This document shows, one piece after another, positions 43,531-53,590 of a stretch of DNA of 64,000 nucleotides; position 1 is the first letter of the stretch; every line of letters begins with the position of its first letter. The DNA lies in the NCBI GenBank assembly GCA_020348385.1, contig CP070750.1:3982239-4046238 (forward strand). Direction: 5' to 3'. The position numbers were made by a program, and so were the translations under genes. The DNA is from Candidatus Aminicenantota bacterium. Lineage in GTDB: Bacteria; Acidobacteriota; Aminicenantia; Aminicenantales; Aminicenantaceae. The notes beneath the pieces were generated by a model. That model saw only the letters and a program-made list of their open reading frames with translations. It had not been told where the DNA came from and did no database searches.

Positions 43531-46146
43531 ATGAATAGGATAAAACTTTTTTTATTGCTTGGCATCTTTTTTGCCAGTGTCCTGAACAGCTTTGCAACGG
43601 CTCAAAACATAAACTGGCCTGTCTTGAAAATATATGACCAGGATCACTTGACTAAGATCGCTCTGCCCTTGGGAGGGATCGGAACAGGAACCGTCTCGCT
43701 TGGTGGTCGAGGAGACCTGCGGGATTGGGAGATTATGAACCGACCAGCAAAAGGCTTTGTGCCTTTTGTGGGACAACAAACAGGCCCATTTTTTGCGATT
43801 TACACAAAATCACTTTCAGGGGAACAGATAACTCGTGCTCTTGAAGGCCCCCTTCCCCTCTCATCCTACGAAAATAGCCATGGCAGCACAGCTATCAACC
43901 ACGGGCTTCCCAGATTCCGGTATTGTTCCTTCGAAACAGCCTATCCCTTGGGGCAAGTGGTGCTTTCTGATCCAAAAATCCCTGTGGATGTTCGAATCCA
44001 AGCATTCAATCCTCTTATCCCTGGTGACACCGAATCCAGCGGCATCCCAGTGGCCATTCTTCGTTATGTCGTTTTTAACAAAACTCAAGAGCCATTGGAG
44101 ATTTCCATCTGTGGAAACATACCCAACTTTATTGGCCGAGACGGTACTCAGATGATCAAAGATTGGAAAGGGGATTGGGTAGCAACGGGAGGAAAGTCCA
44201 ACTATAACAAATTCCGCCAATCAAAAAACATCCGAGGAATATTTATGCAATCAAAAGGAGTCAATCGGGAGGCAGAGCAATGGGGTACGATAGCCCTGAC
44301 AACGATAACGGAAGGGAAAATCAGCTGCAGGACGGCTTGGTTGGAAGAAGGATGGGGAACGTCCCTGCTCGATTTCTGGGATGATTTCAGACAAGACGGG
44401 ATACTCGAAGAGCGAAAGTCCGAAAATACAGATGTTCCTATGGGCTCTCTGGCAGTGAAAATCGATGTGCCACCCTCAGAGACTAAAAATGTGACTTTTC
44501 TTGTCACATGGCATTTTCCCAACCGATACACATGGACGCCAAAAAAGACCAAAGACGATCTCATCGGTAACTACTACACAACACGCCACGAGGATGCCTG
44601 GGATGTGGCTGAAAAGATAATCCCTAGACTTGTGGATCTGGAGGAATCAACCGTGGATTTCGTGAAGACTTTCTGCGAGAGCACCCTTCCTGAGGTGGTG
44701 AAAGAAGCGGCCCTTTTCAACATCAGCACATTACGCACCCAAACCTGTTTTCGCACCAAAGACGGGAGGTTTTTTGGATTCGAAGGATCGAGCAATAAGG
44801 GAGGCTGCTGCCATGGGTCATGCACGCATGTCTGGAACTACGAGCAAGCAACAGCGTTTCTATTTGGGGAATTAGCCCTCAATATGCGGGAAGTTGAGTT
44901 TGGGCATGCCTCAGCGGATAACGGACTTATGAGTTTTCGCGTGGCATTGCCTCTTGAAAGAGCACGGGAGTTCAACAAAGGAGCTGCCGATGGCCAGATG
45001 GGGTGCATCATGAAAGTCTACCGAGACTGGCAGCTCTCCGGAAACGATAATACGCTCAAGAATCTCTGGCCTTCCATAAAAAAAGCGCTCAAATTTTGCT
45101 GGATCCCAGGCGGGTGGGATGCAGATAGCGACGGCGTTATGGAAGGAGCCCAGCACAACACCATGGATGTGGAGTACTACGGTCCCAATCCCCAAATGGG
45201 CCTATGGTACCTAGGTGCACTCAGGGCCGCAGAAGAAATGGCCATCTACCTGGGCGACGACACTTTTGCCAGTACCTGCCGGGAACTTTTTGAGCGAGGC
45301 CGGGATTGGATCGATTCCCATCTTTTCAACGGGGAGTATTACGAACATCTAATCCAACCGCCTAAGGACAGATCGGAAATCGCGGCGAGCCTCCTTATCG
45401 GAATGGGAACAAAAGATACGACCAATCCAGATTACCAACTGGGGAATGGCTGCCTCGTAGACCAGATGGTCGGACAGTTCATGTCTCACGTTTGTGGGCT
45501 GGGGTACTTGGTCAATCCTGCTCATGTCAAAACAACCCTTAAAAGCATCATGAAATATAACTTGAAGAATAATCTGAACGAACATTTTAACTGCATGCGT
45601 TCATTCGCATTGGGAGAGGAATCCGCGCTCCTGATGGCAAGCTATCCCAAGGGGCGGCCGGATAACCCCTTTCCCTATTTCACAGAGGTCATGACAGGAT
45701 TCGAGTATACAGCCGCTGTGGGCATGCTTTACGAAGGGCTGGAAGATAATGGTCTTCGTTGCATCCAAAACATCCGTCAAAGGTATGACGGCCATAAGAG
45801 GAACCCATTCGATGAGGCAGAATGCGGCCATCACTATGCGCGGGCAATGGCCAGCTGGGCAGCTGTTCTGGCTCTGAGCGGATTCCGATATTCCGGAACG
45901 GATAAAACTATAACATTTGCCCCGAAGGAAGGCACTCATTTCTGGTCGAATGGAGCGGCTTGGGGGATGTGCCGGATACGAAAGCAAAATCAAGAATTCA
46001 ACGTCGAATTGACTGTCAAGCAAGGAAAATTGGAGCTAAAAACATTCAAACTGGGTGAAATTGGCCAAAAACACTTCGATGAACCACCGGAACGCATCGA
46101 AAAAGGAGAAAAAATTGAATTCCAAATTCCGCCTGAGAAATATTAA
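43531..46146 (+). CDS. Exported GH116 family glycosidase (GBA2-like)
   Basis: An 871-residue protein with a signal peptide (about 1-24). The N-terminal beta-sandwich begins KIALPLGGIGTGTVSLGG. The (alpha/alpha)6 catalytic domain has RFFGFEGSSN, CTHVWNYEQ, IPGGWDADSDGVMEG and HNTMDVEYYGPNPQMG, the landmarks of bacterial GH116 beta-glucosidases/xylosidases and human GBA2. The acidic residues of the FEG and HNTMD motifs are the catalytic candidates. It should release a beta-linked sugar outside the cytoplasm. AAGGAGG stands 6 bases before the ATG. It is not clearly in an operon with its neighbours. Confidence 0.92.
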   Translation: MNRIKLFLLLGIFFASVLNSFATAQNINWPVLKIYDQDHLTKIALPLGGIGTGTVSLGGRGDLRDWEIMNRPAKGFVPFVGQQTGPFFAIYTKSLSGEQITRALEGPLPLSSYENSHGSTAINHGLPRFRYCSFETAYPLGQVVLSDPKIPVDVRIQAFNPLIPGDTESSGIPVAILRYVVFNKTQEPLEISICGNIPNFIGRDGTQMIKDWKGDWVATGGKSNYNKFRQSKNIRGIFMQSKGVNREAEQWGTIALTTITEGKISCRTAWLEEGWGTSLLDFWDDFRQDGILEERKSENTDVPMGSLAVKIDVPPSETKNVTFLVTWHFPNRYTWTPKKTKDDLIGNYYTTRHEDAWDVAEKIIPRLVDLEESTVDFVKTFCESTLPEVVKEAALFNISTLRTQTCFRTKDGRFFGFEGSSNKGGCCHGSCTHVWNYEQATAFLFGELALNMREVEFGHASADNGLMSFRVALPLERAREFNKGAADGQMGCIMKVYRDWQLSGNDNTLKNLWPSIKKALKFCWIPGGWDADSDGVMEGAQHNTMDVEYYGPNPQMGLWYLGALRAAEEMAIYLGDDTFASTCRELFERGRDWIDSHLFNGEYYEHLIQPPKDRSEIAASLLIGMGTKDTTNPDYQLGNGCLVDQMVGQFMSHVCGLGYLVNPAHVKTTLKSIMKYNLKNNLNEHFNCMRSFALGEESALLMASYPKGRPDNPFPYFTEVMTGFEYTAAVGMLYEGLEDNGLRCIQNIRQRYDGHKRNPFDEAECGHHYARAMASWAAVLALSGFRYSGTDKTITFAPKEGTHFWSNGAAWGMCRIRKQNQEFNVELTVKQGKLELKTFKLGEIGQKHFDEPPERIEKGEKIEFQIPPEKY

Positions 46147-46183
46147 AGGTTGCGTACGTGATAAAATAATAGAGGAGAATTAA

Positions 46184-47380
46184 ATGCCGTCGTTCAGCCA
46201 CTCCAAAATCGGAACCTTCGAGGCCTGCAAACTGCAGTACAAATTCGCCTACATCGACAAGATCAAGGTGGAAGCCGAGGACACCATCGAGACCTACCTA
46301 GGGAGCAGGGCGCACGAAGCACTGGAGAAACTCTACAGGGATAAGCGTTTCGAAAAATTGATGACCCTGGATGAGCTCCTGGTCTACTACAACAAAATCT
46401 GGGAGGAAAACTGGAAGGATTCAATCATCATCGTCAAAAAAGACTACACAGCGGACAATTACCGAAAAATGGGAGAGCGCATGCTCACCGATTACTACGA
46501 CAGGCACAAACCTTTTGACAAGGGCAGGATCATCGGCCTGGAAACACAGGATTTCCTGCCCTTGGACGAGCAGGGCCGATATAAATTCCACATCCGGATC
46601 GACAGGCTGATGGACATGGGGGAGGGATTGTACGAAGTGCACGACTACAAAACAGGATCCTCCCTGTCCAACCAAAAGGAATTGGACAAGGACAGGCAGC
46701 TGGCCATGTATTCCCAGTGGGTCCGCCAGAATTTCAAGGATTTCAAGAAGGTGCGTCTGGTGTGGCATTTTTTGGCATTCGATAAAGAAATGGATTCTTA
46801 CCGAACCAAGGAAGAATTGGAAAACCTACGGGAAAAGACCCTGTCCCAGATTGCTGAAATCGAATCCACAGAAAATTTTCCCGCAAACGTTTCCTGGCTC
46901 TGCGACTGGTGTTTGTACAAGCCCATCTGCCCGAAGTGGAAACATGAGGTTGAATTGGAGGAAAAGCCGGAGAACGAATACCTGAATGATCCCGGTCTCA
47001 AACTAGTCGACGCCTATGTCAAACTCAAGGAAAAAATCGACGCCTACCGAAAAGAGGCTGAGGAGGAGCTGGACAAAATCAGGGAAGCTTTGATCGCCTT
47101 CTGTGAGAAGGAAGGGGTACAGGTTGTTGCTGGATCGGAAAACAAGATCTCGGTCAAAACTTACGAAACGATCAAACTCCCGGGTAAAAACACAAAAGAA
47201 CGAGCGGAACTGATCGAAACGCTAAAAAAGCTCGGACGCTTGGAGGATGTATCCAGTTTCAACACGTATGCATTGGCCAAAATTCTTGATAAAAAAGAGT
47301 GGGACAAGGGCGAACTGGAGCAGTTGGAAAGATTTTGGACGGCCGAGAAAAATTACAGGTTGACTGTCAGCAAAAAATAA
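46184..47380 (+). CDS. Stand-alone RecB/Cas4-like PD-(D/E)XK nuclease with Fe-S cysteines
   Basis: A 398-residue cytoplasmic protein of the PDDEXK_1 (RecB/AddB-like) family. Catalytic residues visible are His44 (SRAHEALE), Asp140 (IRID), Asp154-x-Lys156 (VHDYKTG) and Gln172 (RQLAMY). Cys15, Cys240, Cys243 and Cys249 (CDWCLYKPIC) form the four-cysteine iron-sulfur pattern known from AddB and Cas4. No helicase domain is attached and no helicase gene is adjacent. The C-terminal 130 residues are a charged helical extension. It lies 41 bp upstream of an ARPP-1 domain gene. Confidence 0.88.
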   Translation: MPSFSHSKIGTFEACKLQYKFAYIDKIKVEAEDTIETYLGSRAHEALEKLYRDKRFEKLMTLDELLVYYNKIWEENWKDSIIIVKKDYTADNYRKMGERMLTDYYDRHKPFDKGRIIGLETQDFLPLDEQGRYKFHIRIDRLMDMGEGLYEVHDYKTGSSLSNQKELDKDRQLAMYSQWVRQNFKDFKKVRLVWHFLAFDKEMDSYRTKEELENLREKTLSQIAEIESTENFPANVSWLCDWCLYKPICPKWKHEVELEEKPENEYLNDPGLKLVDAYVKLKEKIDAYRKEAEEELDKIREALIAFCEKEGVQVVAGSENKISVKTYETIKLPGKNTKERAELIETLKKLGRLEDVSSFNTYALAKILDKKEWDKGELEQLERFWTAEKNYRLTVSKK

Positions 47381-47421
47381 TGAGATATTATAGACTCAAA
47401 CGCCTATAGCTGTAGGGGAAA

Positions 47422-48405
47422 ATGGATAAAGACATAAAAAAGTATCTTACGAGCCTGGATTTTGGAGAGCTCCAGCATTTTAAAAATATGGCCGTGCTCC
47501 CGTTGATGACCGCACTGGACGACTCTCACAACTATTTGATCCTCAAGCAAGCTCTGGATCAGCATGTGCTGGTCATCGGTGAAGTCAGCAAGGAGGGACG
47601 GGTTCCCGAGCTCAAAGTCACCAATAAGTCCGACATGCTGGTACTGCTTCTGGATGGAGAGGAGCTGGCAGGGGCCAAACAGAACAGAGTACTCAACACC
47701 ACGATTCTCCTGAAAGAAAACTCTGAAACCATCATCCCCGTGAGCTGCACCGAACAGAGACGCTGGTCGTATAAGTCACATGAATTTGCTGATTCAGGAA
47801 CAGTGATGATCCCCAAAATCCGGAAGATGAAGTCCCAGACAGTCTCCGATTCCCTTCAGGAATCACGAGAATACCGTTCTGACCAGGGAACGGTTTGGAC
47901 ATCCATAGATGAAATGTCAGAACAGACGGGTATCCATTCCCGAACAGCTGCCATGAAGGATGTGCACGAGGCAAAAGAAAAGGAATTGGATGAGTACCTG
48001 AAAACTTTCACCTGCCTGCCTCAACAGAAGGGATTGCTCACATTTATTGACGATGAGATCGTGGGATTCGATTTTCTCTCCCTCGATACAGCCTATGCAC
48101 TGCTCCATCCCAAGCTGGTGAAAAGTTATGCTATGGAAGCGCTCATGCAAAAAGCACCAAAGAGCGAAAAGCCAAATGCGGATAAAGCCAAAGGTTTTCT
48201 CAAGGAAGTTGGCAAGTGTAAAGAAAAAAAATACAAATCCGTCGGGAAGGGAGACGATCACCGGTTCGAGGGAAAACAGTTGGTCGGATCGGCCCTGAAA
48301 TACCAGAAAAAAGTGATCCACATGGCTTTTTTCAGCATCACCGAGAGTGAAAAAGCGGGTAAAATCGCCGGATTCAAAAGACGCCGCGAATTCCGAACAG
48401 GCTAG
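47422..48405 (+). CDS. ARPP-1 domain (DUF6569-like) protein
   Basis: A 327-residue soluble protein. The part VLLLDGEELAGAKQNRVLNTTILL followed by IPVSCTEQRRWSY is, to my knowledge, the signature of the ARPP-1 domain, described in association with ADP-ribosyl-related and phosphatase-like proteins. A Cys in SCTEQ and several conserved Glu and Arg residues may be functional. The C-terminal third is Lys-rich. Co-direction with the RecB-like nuclease (41-bp gap) makes a shared job in nucleic-acid or NAD-linked stress response possible but unproved. Confidence 0.75.
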   Translation: MDKDIKKYLTSLDFGELQHFKNMAVLPLMTALDDSHNYLILKQALDQHVLVIGEVSKEGRVPELKVTNKSDMLVLLLDGEELAGAKQNRVLNTTILLKENSETIIPVSCTEQRRWSYKSHEFADSGTVMIPKIRKMKSQTVSDSLQESREYRSDQGTVWTSIDEMSEQTGIHSRTAAMKDVHEAKEKELDEYLKTFTCLPQQKGLLTFIDDEIVGFDFLSLDTAYALLHPKLVKSYAMEALMQKAPKSEKPNADKAKGFLKEVGKCKEKKYKSVGKGDDHRFEGKQLVGSALKYQKKVIHMAFFSITESEKAGKIAGFKRRREFRTG

Positions 48406-48463
48406 CCAACCCACCCCACCCATACTTTAAAGGTGTGATGAAGAAAAGGACTAGAAGCGGCGA

Positions 48464-49633
48464 TCAGCCATCCTTTAAAGGAGACATGAAGGATCCCGCG
48501 GTCCTTTTCGGAAGCGGGACCATGGAATCGCACACCTTGATTTGGACGGGCCTTTCCGCGATAAATTTTCCCACATCGGATACTTTGGAGCGTATCTTAG
48601 TGCGTGCGTCCTTCTCCACAGCTGTTAAATAAAATATCTTCACCAACGCCTCTTCCAAATCCCAGATCCCGACGACCCGTCCATTGATCAGGATGGTAGA
48701 AGTGGCATTCCCGGAGCGATCGAAAACCATCTTGTGGTGTTTGGGATGGAGGTATCTTTCCCGGTCTTTGTAACCCATCACGTAGGGATCGAGACCGGGC
48801 AGGACACTGACCACCGGATGTTCAGGAACTTCGAGGGATTGCAGCGCTTCTCTCTCGGCCGAATGGATTAGGTATTCCCTTTCCAATTCGGAAATCTCGA
48901 TAGATGACACTTCATCGCCTAAGCCTTCAAGGATCTCCTTCACTTGCAATTTGGGAAATCCTGTCCACCAAGCAATATCCTGTTCGCTCACAGGACCAAA
49001 TGACAGGATATACCGTTTGACAATTTCCCCCCTGGCTTCTTTTTCATCATAGAGTGTTAAATCCAGGTCGGGATAATAATCCTCAAAAAGAAAGTAGACA
49101 TGCTGCGTGCTTTTCCATCCTTCTCTGGGGAGACTCCTCACCAGAAGGCCTTTGTCGCACATCAGGTTCACGATCGATGTTATGTTGGTTGCCGTTCGCA
49201 ACTTTTTTTTGATCTCTCTTGTGGTCAATCCTCTGCCTTTCAGAATTTTCAGGATTTTGTTCGAGATCCTCCCGTACTGTGTAGGGGTAATACCCATATT
49301 TTTGCTGAACTGTGCGGCTGTCACCTCGGCCATCTTGGTTGTGCCAGCATAAGCCACGGGAATAAAGTTTTTGGGGAGTATGTGGATCGTATTCCGGACA
49401 TACCGAATTCGGGCCATATTCTTTTTCTTGGACATCTCGACAGCAAGATTTTCCCTTCTGAACGTATTCGAACGGGCAAAAAGAGACAGGTACGGCCCGG
49501 TGGCGCTTGTCCCATGGAGTCCACCGATATCTTTTGCGATTTGAATGACATCGTCGATTTTAGAATCATCAGTCAAATGCTGCTTTTTCAGGACAAAGTG
49601 ATTGACTGAACGGAGAACTATCGATGAAATCAT
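48464..49633 (-). CDS. Winged-helix (HTH_42, AlkZ/YcaQ-like) DNA-binding protein
   Basis: A 389-residue protein of the HTH_42 family, whose best-known members AlkZ/YcaQ are DNA glycosylases acting on interstrand cross-links. Landmarks are QHLTDDS at the N-terminus, TTREIKKKLRT...VNLMCDKGLLVR (winged helix near 140-170), PVSEQDIAWWTG, and VSVLPGLDPYVMGYKDRERYL followed by RSGNATSTILINGRVVGIW. I did not locate the QxD/QxQ catalytic motif with confidence, so glycosylase activity is only a possibility. It is transcribed divergently from the Nudix gene. Confidence 0.82.
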   Translation of the reverse strand: MISSIVLRSVNHFVLKKQHLTDDSKIDDVIQIAKDIGGLHGTSATGPYLSLFARSNTFRRENLAVEMSKKKNMARIRYVRNTIHILPKNFIPVAYAGTTKMAEVTAAQFSKNMGITPTQYGRISNKILKILKGRGLTTREIKKKLRTATNITSIVNLMCDKGLLVRSLPREGWKSTQHVYFLFEDYYPDLDLTLYDEKEARGEIVKRYILSFGPVSEQDIAWWTGFPKLQVKEILEGLGDEVSSIEISELEREYLIHSAEREALQSLEVPEHPVVSVLPGLDPYVMGYKDRERYLHPKHHKMVFDRSGNATSTILINGRVVGIWDLEEALVKIFYLTAVEKDARTKIRSKVSDVGKFIAERPVQIKVCDSMVPLPKRTAGSFMSPLKDG

Positions 49634-49728
49634 TCTTAAACAAGAATATCATTATTACAACTTTATTCCTATTTTCTCTTGTCATTCGCCACAAATTTGT
49701 TTATCAATAAAAGCAGAAAAAACATCCG

Positions 49729-50382
49729 ATGCCAAAATATATGCATCCGCTATTCCCAGAGCATCTGCATGCCTTTAAAAGGAAACTCTTGGGCCCTATG
49801 CCGGGAATAAAAGCTCAATTGGGCATGTGCCCGAATCCGCGGCCCGGCCATCAGGCCTATTTTGAGGTGGAGGACACGTGCCTCAAGGCAGGCGTCCTCG
49901 TGCTTTTATACCCCCGAGAAAACAGGCTTCATCTCGTGTTTACCAGGAGGACGGACAAGGTGGACTTCCACAAAGGACAGATTTCCTTTCCCGGAGGTAG
50001 ACAGGAAGCAGGAGAGGGATTGGAACAGGCTGCCTTACGAGAAGCCCAGGAAGAACTGAAAGTCGATCCCGAGTCTGTCCGGATTCTGGGGATGCTGACG
50101 CCCCTTTATATCCCACCCAGCAACTACTGCATATATCCGGTTGTGGCGTTAACCGAGAACCGGCCGGACTTTCAGCCCTCACAGATCGAGGTGGCCGAAG
50201 TCCTGGAGATCCCTCTGGACCACTTGCTCAGCCCACAAAATGTCCAGAGGGAAATGTGGACCATCAAGAAAACCGAAGTAGAGGTTCCGTTTTATAGGTT
50301 CGGTGAACACAAGATTTGGGGAGCCACGGCCATGGTCTTGGCTGAACTTCTGGAAGTAGTGAAAGAAATTAATTCCCGCTGA
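49729..50382 (+). CDS. Nudix hydrolase, CoA pyrophosphatase-like
   Basis: A 217-residue Nudix protein. The Nudix box runs from GGRQEAGEGLEQ through REAQEELKV near residues 88-109, with the catalytic REAQEEL helix. The RRTDKVDFHKGQISFPGG lead-in and the later LYIPPSNYCIYPVVAL resemble NudL/CoA-pyrophosphatase members, which trim CoA to phosphopantetheine and 3',5'-ADP. The Shine-Dalgarno is weak. Its last codons overlap the end of the convergent lipoprotein gene by 14 bases. Confidence 0.87.
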   Translation: MPKYMHPLFPEHLHAFKRKLLGPMPGIKAQLGMCPNPRPGHQAYFEVEDTCLKAGVLVLLYPRENRLHLVFTRRTDKVDFHKGQISFPGGRQEAGEGLEQAALREAQEELKVDPESVRILGMLTPLYIPPSNYCIYPVVALTENRPDFQPSQIEVAEVLEIPLDHLLSPQNVQREMWTIKKTEVEVPFYRFGEHKIWGATAMVLAELLEVVKEINSR

Positions 50383-50749
50383 GATTTTGGTTCAGGGCGA
50401 TCATAAATTCGCGCACAATCTTCTTTCCGATCCCGAAAATGTCGACAAACTGTTCCTTCTGAAGGACTTTGCAATCCACACTGACGCTGTCGTCGAACTC
50501 CCTGATCATGATGGACAACCGGGGTGGTGCATCTCCTCCCAGAATATACCTACCGCTTTCAGCTCCGATGAAACCGGTTTCCCGGTCGATGCTATCGATC
50601 GTGAATTCAATATCATTCACTGCATCTATCGATGCATCCCATACGTCGTCAAAAGTTCGATTTCGCCAATTATTCGTCTCCGTATTGACCGTTTGTATCG
50701 CACACGAAATACAGGCGACAAAGAGCAATGGCATCCATAGTTTTTTCAT
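50369..50749 (-). CDS. Small lipoprotein of unknown function
   Basis: A 126-residue lipoprotein. The start at 50749 was chosen over a longer reading because it gives a signal peptide with a lipobox (FVAC, Cys13) and has AGGAGA 9 bases upstream. The mature part (RTFDDVWDASIDAVNDIEFTI, GFIGAESGRYI, RLSIMIREFDDSVSVDCKVL) has the pattern of small two-layer domains with alternating strands and helices seen in cell-envelope lipoproteins. I do not recognise a named family. Confidence 0.72.
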   Translation of the reverse strand: MKKLWMPLLFVACISCAIQTVNTETNNWRNRTFDDVWDASIDAVNDIEFTIDSIDRETGFIGAESGRYILGGDAPPRLSIMIREFDDSVSVDCKVLQKEQFVDIFGIGKKIVREFMIALNQNLSGN

Positions 50750-50933
50750 CGGCTTCTCCTCACGACATCCATAGTTTTTCCCTCTCGTCCTGATATAGAG
50801 CAAAATATATGCCAATCTAACCCAAGGGGTAGTGGGAAGTTTTTGGCCGTGCTTTTGTCCTTTTTGGAGGACATTAGTCTCATCTTATGCTAAGATATTA
50901 CAGTAATCATCTAGGATTTATAGGATTTAAAGG

Positions 50934-53147
50934 ATGAAACAGCTGATATACAGTGCGGCCACAGTGGCTTTGGTATATTTCATGGTTGCATCGCAGCATC
51001 CTGTCCACCAACATGCCGAGGAGGTTATTTTGAGCCAAGAACACAAGCACACGAATAAACTCATAAATGAAACAAGCCCCTATCTTCTACAGCATGCCCA
51101 AAATCCTGTTGATTGGTATCCCTGGGGAGAGGAAGCCCTGGCTAAAGCGAAAAGGGAAAACAAACCAATTTTCCTGTCCATTGGCTATGCTGCCTGCCAC
51201 TGGTGTCACGTGATGGAAAGAGAATCTTTCGAAAACGAAGAGATCGCCGAAATCCTGAACAAACATTTCATTTCTATCAAAGTGGACCGGGAAGAACGTC
51301 CTGACCTGGACGACATATACATGACAGCTGTGGTGGCCATCTCAGGAAGTGGGGGGTGGCCGATGACAATTTTTCTCACGCCTGAGCTTAAACCCTTCTA
51401 TGGAGGCACTTATTTTCCCCCAGATGACAAATGGGGGCGTGTGGGGTTCAAAAACCTTATCCTGCGTCTTATCGATTTTTGGCAAAACGACCAAAGCAGA
51501 ACCAAGCTTCACCAGGATGCTGAAACCCTCAGTCGGATCGTCGAACAGAGGACTTCCATAAGCCTTCCGGTCGATGAAGATGCTCAACTCAGCACAGATC
51601 TTCTCGCCAACGCCTCTCATCAATTGGAAGCGGCTTTTGACGATAAATGGGGAGGATTCAGCAGTGCACCCAAATTTCCCCCCTCCAACGCCGTTATGTT
51701 CCTTCTGCGTGACTATTTTCACACCGGGAACAAACGTTCGCTCGAAATGGCCACATTCACCCTGGACAAGATGTACGAAGGAGGAATGTACGACCATCTA
51801 GCCGGAGGATTCCACCGCTATGCGGTCGATCAAGAGTGGCTGGTGCCTCACTTCGAGAAAATGCTGTATGACAATGCCCAGTTGGCCGTTGTTTATATCG
51901 AAGCTTATCAGGCAACCGGCAACAATAAATATGCCCGCATCGCCCAGGAAATCTTCGATTATGAGATGACTTACATGACCAACGACTCAGGAGGGATTTA
52001 CTCGACAGAAGATGCCGACAGCCAGGGAAAGGAAGGTATCTTTTATCTCTGGAAATGGGATGAACTCGACGGAATCTTGGGCAAAAAAGAAGCCGATATC
52101 ATTTCCCGCTATTACAGCACGAAAAAAATGGGAAATTTTCCCTCCCACGAGGACTACCACAAGGAATTCAACATCCTGCACATCCGCAGGGATGCTGCAT
52201 CTGTGGCTAAAGAACTGGGTATGACTGAGGAGCAATTGAAAAGCACCCTTTCCAGTATCAAAAAGAAACTTCTCGAAGTTCGGGACAAAAGAGCAAGGCC
52301 CGGGCTGGACGACAAAACCATCACCTCCTGGAATGGTCTGATGATTTCTGCCTTTGCTCGCGGATACCAAGTTTTCGCGGACAAAAGATATTTGAGCGCC
52401 GCCGAGAGGGCTGCCTCCTTTGTGATGGATAAGATGCGCACAGAGGATGGCAAGCTTCTTCGCACACACAGAGCAGGAGCGAGTAAATTTCATGCCTATC
52501 TAGAGGATTATTCCTACCTCATCCTGGCCTTGGTCGATCTGTATGAGGCAGGATTCGACAAAAAGTGGCTTTTCTCCGCCGAGGACCTTACCGAGGAAAT
52601 GATCGTCCAATTCTGGGATGAGAAGAGTGACGGTTTGTTTAACACATCCCTATATCACAAAAATCTGATCGTGCGCACCAAATCAGTAAACGACAGCGCT
52701 ATCCCATCTCCTGTCGGTGTGGCCATCGAATCATTTCTGCGATTGGGAAAACTATTGGACAAGGAAGATTATCTCAAAAAAGCAAGGCGTGTCCTCAAAG
52801 CCAACCATCCCTATATGGAAAAAGCCCCGCAGGGTTACCTCACCCTCCTGATGAACGTGGATTATTTGATTCACTCCCCCAAAGAAATCGCCATCGTCGG
52901 CCGGAAAGACTCTAAAGACACAAAAGAACTGCTCAAAGCGATTCACAGTCGGTTTATCCCCAATCGCGTCATCGCCTTCCTTGATCCAAGCAGCCCAGAT
53001 GCAAGAGAGCTTGCTAAGAAAATTCCCCTCCTTTCCGGCCGTGAAATCATCAATGGCAAAGCCACAGTCTATGTGTGTGAAAATTTCACATGCCAGCTTC
53101 CTGTCACTTCTCCTGAGGACCTAATCAATAAACTTTTGGCAAAGTAA
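50934..53147 (+). CDS. YyaL/SSP411-type protein: thioredoxin-like domain plus six-hairpin domain, exported
   Basis: A 737-residue protein. The thioredoxin-like domain (about 40-200) has [18 protein letters not shown] and the redox motif CHWC (Cys88, Cys91), the signature of the DUF255/SSP411 (spermatogenesis-associated 20) family. The rest (about 215-737) is an (alpha/alpha)6-type domain with [16 protein letters not shown] and [20 protein letters not shown]. Most homologues are cytoplasmic, but this one begins with a hydrophobic segment (about 3-20), so it may be exported or anchored. The molecular function of the family is not settled. Confidence 0.9.
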   Translation: MKQLIYSAATVALVYFMVASQHPVHQHAEEVILSQEHKHTNKLINETSPYLLQHAQNPVDWYPWGEEALAKAKRENKPIFLSIGYAACHWCHVMERESFENEEIAEILNKHFISIKVDREERPDLDDIYMTAVVAISGSGGWPMTIFLTPELKPFYGGTYFPPDDKWGRVGFKNLILRLIDFWQNDQSRTKLHQDAETLSRIVEQRTSISLPVDEDAQLSTDLLANASHQLEAAFDDKWGGFSSAPKFPPSNAVMFLLRDYFHTGNKRSLEMATFTLDKMYEGGMYDHLAGGFHRYAVDQEWLVPHFEKMLYDNAQLAVVYIEAYQATGNNKYARIAQEIFDYEMTYMTNDSGGIYSTEDADSQGKEGIFYLWKWDELDGILGKKEADIISRYYSTKKMGNFPSHEDYHKEFNILHIRRDAASVAKELGMTEEQLKSTLSSIKKKLLEVRDKRARPGLDDKTITSWNGLMISAFARGYQVFADKRYLSAAERAASFVMDKMRTEDGKLLRTHRAGASKFHAYLEDYSYLILALVDLYEAGFDKKWLFSAEDLTEEMIVQFWDEKSDGLFNTSLYHKNLIVRTKSVNDSAIPSPVGVAIESFLRLGKLLDKEDYLKKARRVLKANHPYMEKAPQGYLTLLMNVDYLIHSPKEIAIVGRKDSKDTKELLKAIHSRFIPNRVIAFLDPSSPDARELAKKIPLLSGREIINGKATVYVCENFTCQLPVTSPEDLINKLLAK

Positions 53148-53165
53148 AAAACGCTAAAAAGAGAT

Positions 53166-53188
53166 AGCCCCCCTGTTCAAGGGGGGCT
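53166..53188 (+). terminator. Hairpin after the YyaL-type gene
   Basis: AGCCCCCCT (53166-53174) pairs perfectly with AGGGGGGCT (53180-53188) across a 5-base loop, 19 bp after the stop codon at 53147. No T-run follows, so this is a weak or Rho-assisted terminator at best. Confidence 0.45.
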
Positions 53189-53226
53189 GAGGATTGGATC
53201 TAGAGGCGCGAAGTTAGAATGGAGGC

Positions 53227-53421
53227 TTAGTGATTAAAAAGACTCCTAAAATGAGGATAAACGATGGCAAAGTTTGCGTTCTCCATATCGGAGAATTGGT
53301 CCTGAGGGATATCTGCTGCAGAATACAAAGACTGAAGCTCTTTGTTATTCCACAGAGATACCCACTCAGCGATGCTCCTGTCTCCTGCAGGACTGCTAAA
53401 ATAAATGAATGATATTTGCAT
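53227..53421 (-). CDS. Doubtful small open frame
   Basis: A 64-residue frame starting with ATG at 53421, one base after the stop codon of the small membrane protein gene (53423-53590). It is soluble, begins MQISFIYFSSPAGD and has no recognisable family. The close spacing would allow coupling, but there is no good ribosome-binding site and the composition is unremarkable. Apart from this, the next frame and the hairpin, the stretch 53148-53772 holds nothing I can identify. Confidence 0.25.
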   Translation of the reverse strand: MQISFIYFSSPAGDRSIAEWVSLWNNKELQSLYSAADIPQDQFSDMENANFAIVYPHFRSLFNH

Positions 53422-53422
53422 C

Positions 53423-53590
53423 TTAATTTTTTCCCAAAACGATAGCCGTCCCAAATAATCCTGCTGTTAAGGAATAACCGACATAAGAAGCCGTCATCAA
53501 ACCCATCCACAAAAAGGCTAAGGTCGTCCATGAGCAAAGAATGCCCAAAAAGCCGATGGTTTTAAAATGTTTTTTAAGTTTTTCTTTCAT
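53423..53590 (-). CDS. Small two-helix membrane protein
   Basis: A 55-residue frame starting with ATG at 53590, with GTGGAG immediately before it. A basic N-terminus (MKEKLKKHFKTI) is followed by two hydrophobic segments (about 12-29 and 33-53) rich in Gly, Leu and Ala, and a short tail. The positive-inside pattern predicts a helical hairpin with both ends in the cytoplasm. Small proteins like this can be toxins or regulators of membrane complexes, but nothing here decides that. Confidence 0.45.
   Translation of the reverse strand: MKEKLKKHFKTIGFLGILCSWTTLAFLWMGLMTASYVGYSLTAGLFGTAIVLGKN

Noticed and set aside
53214-53537. 107-codon minus-strand frame
   Set aside because: It lies in another frame of the small membrane protein gene and has neither a ribosome-binding site nor any family resemblance.
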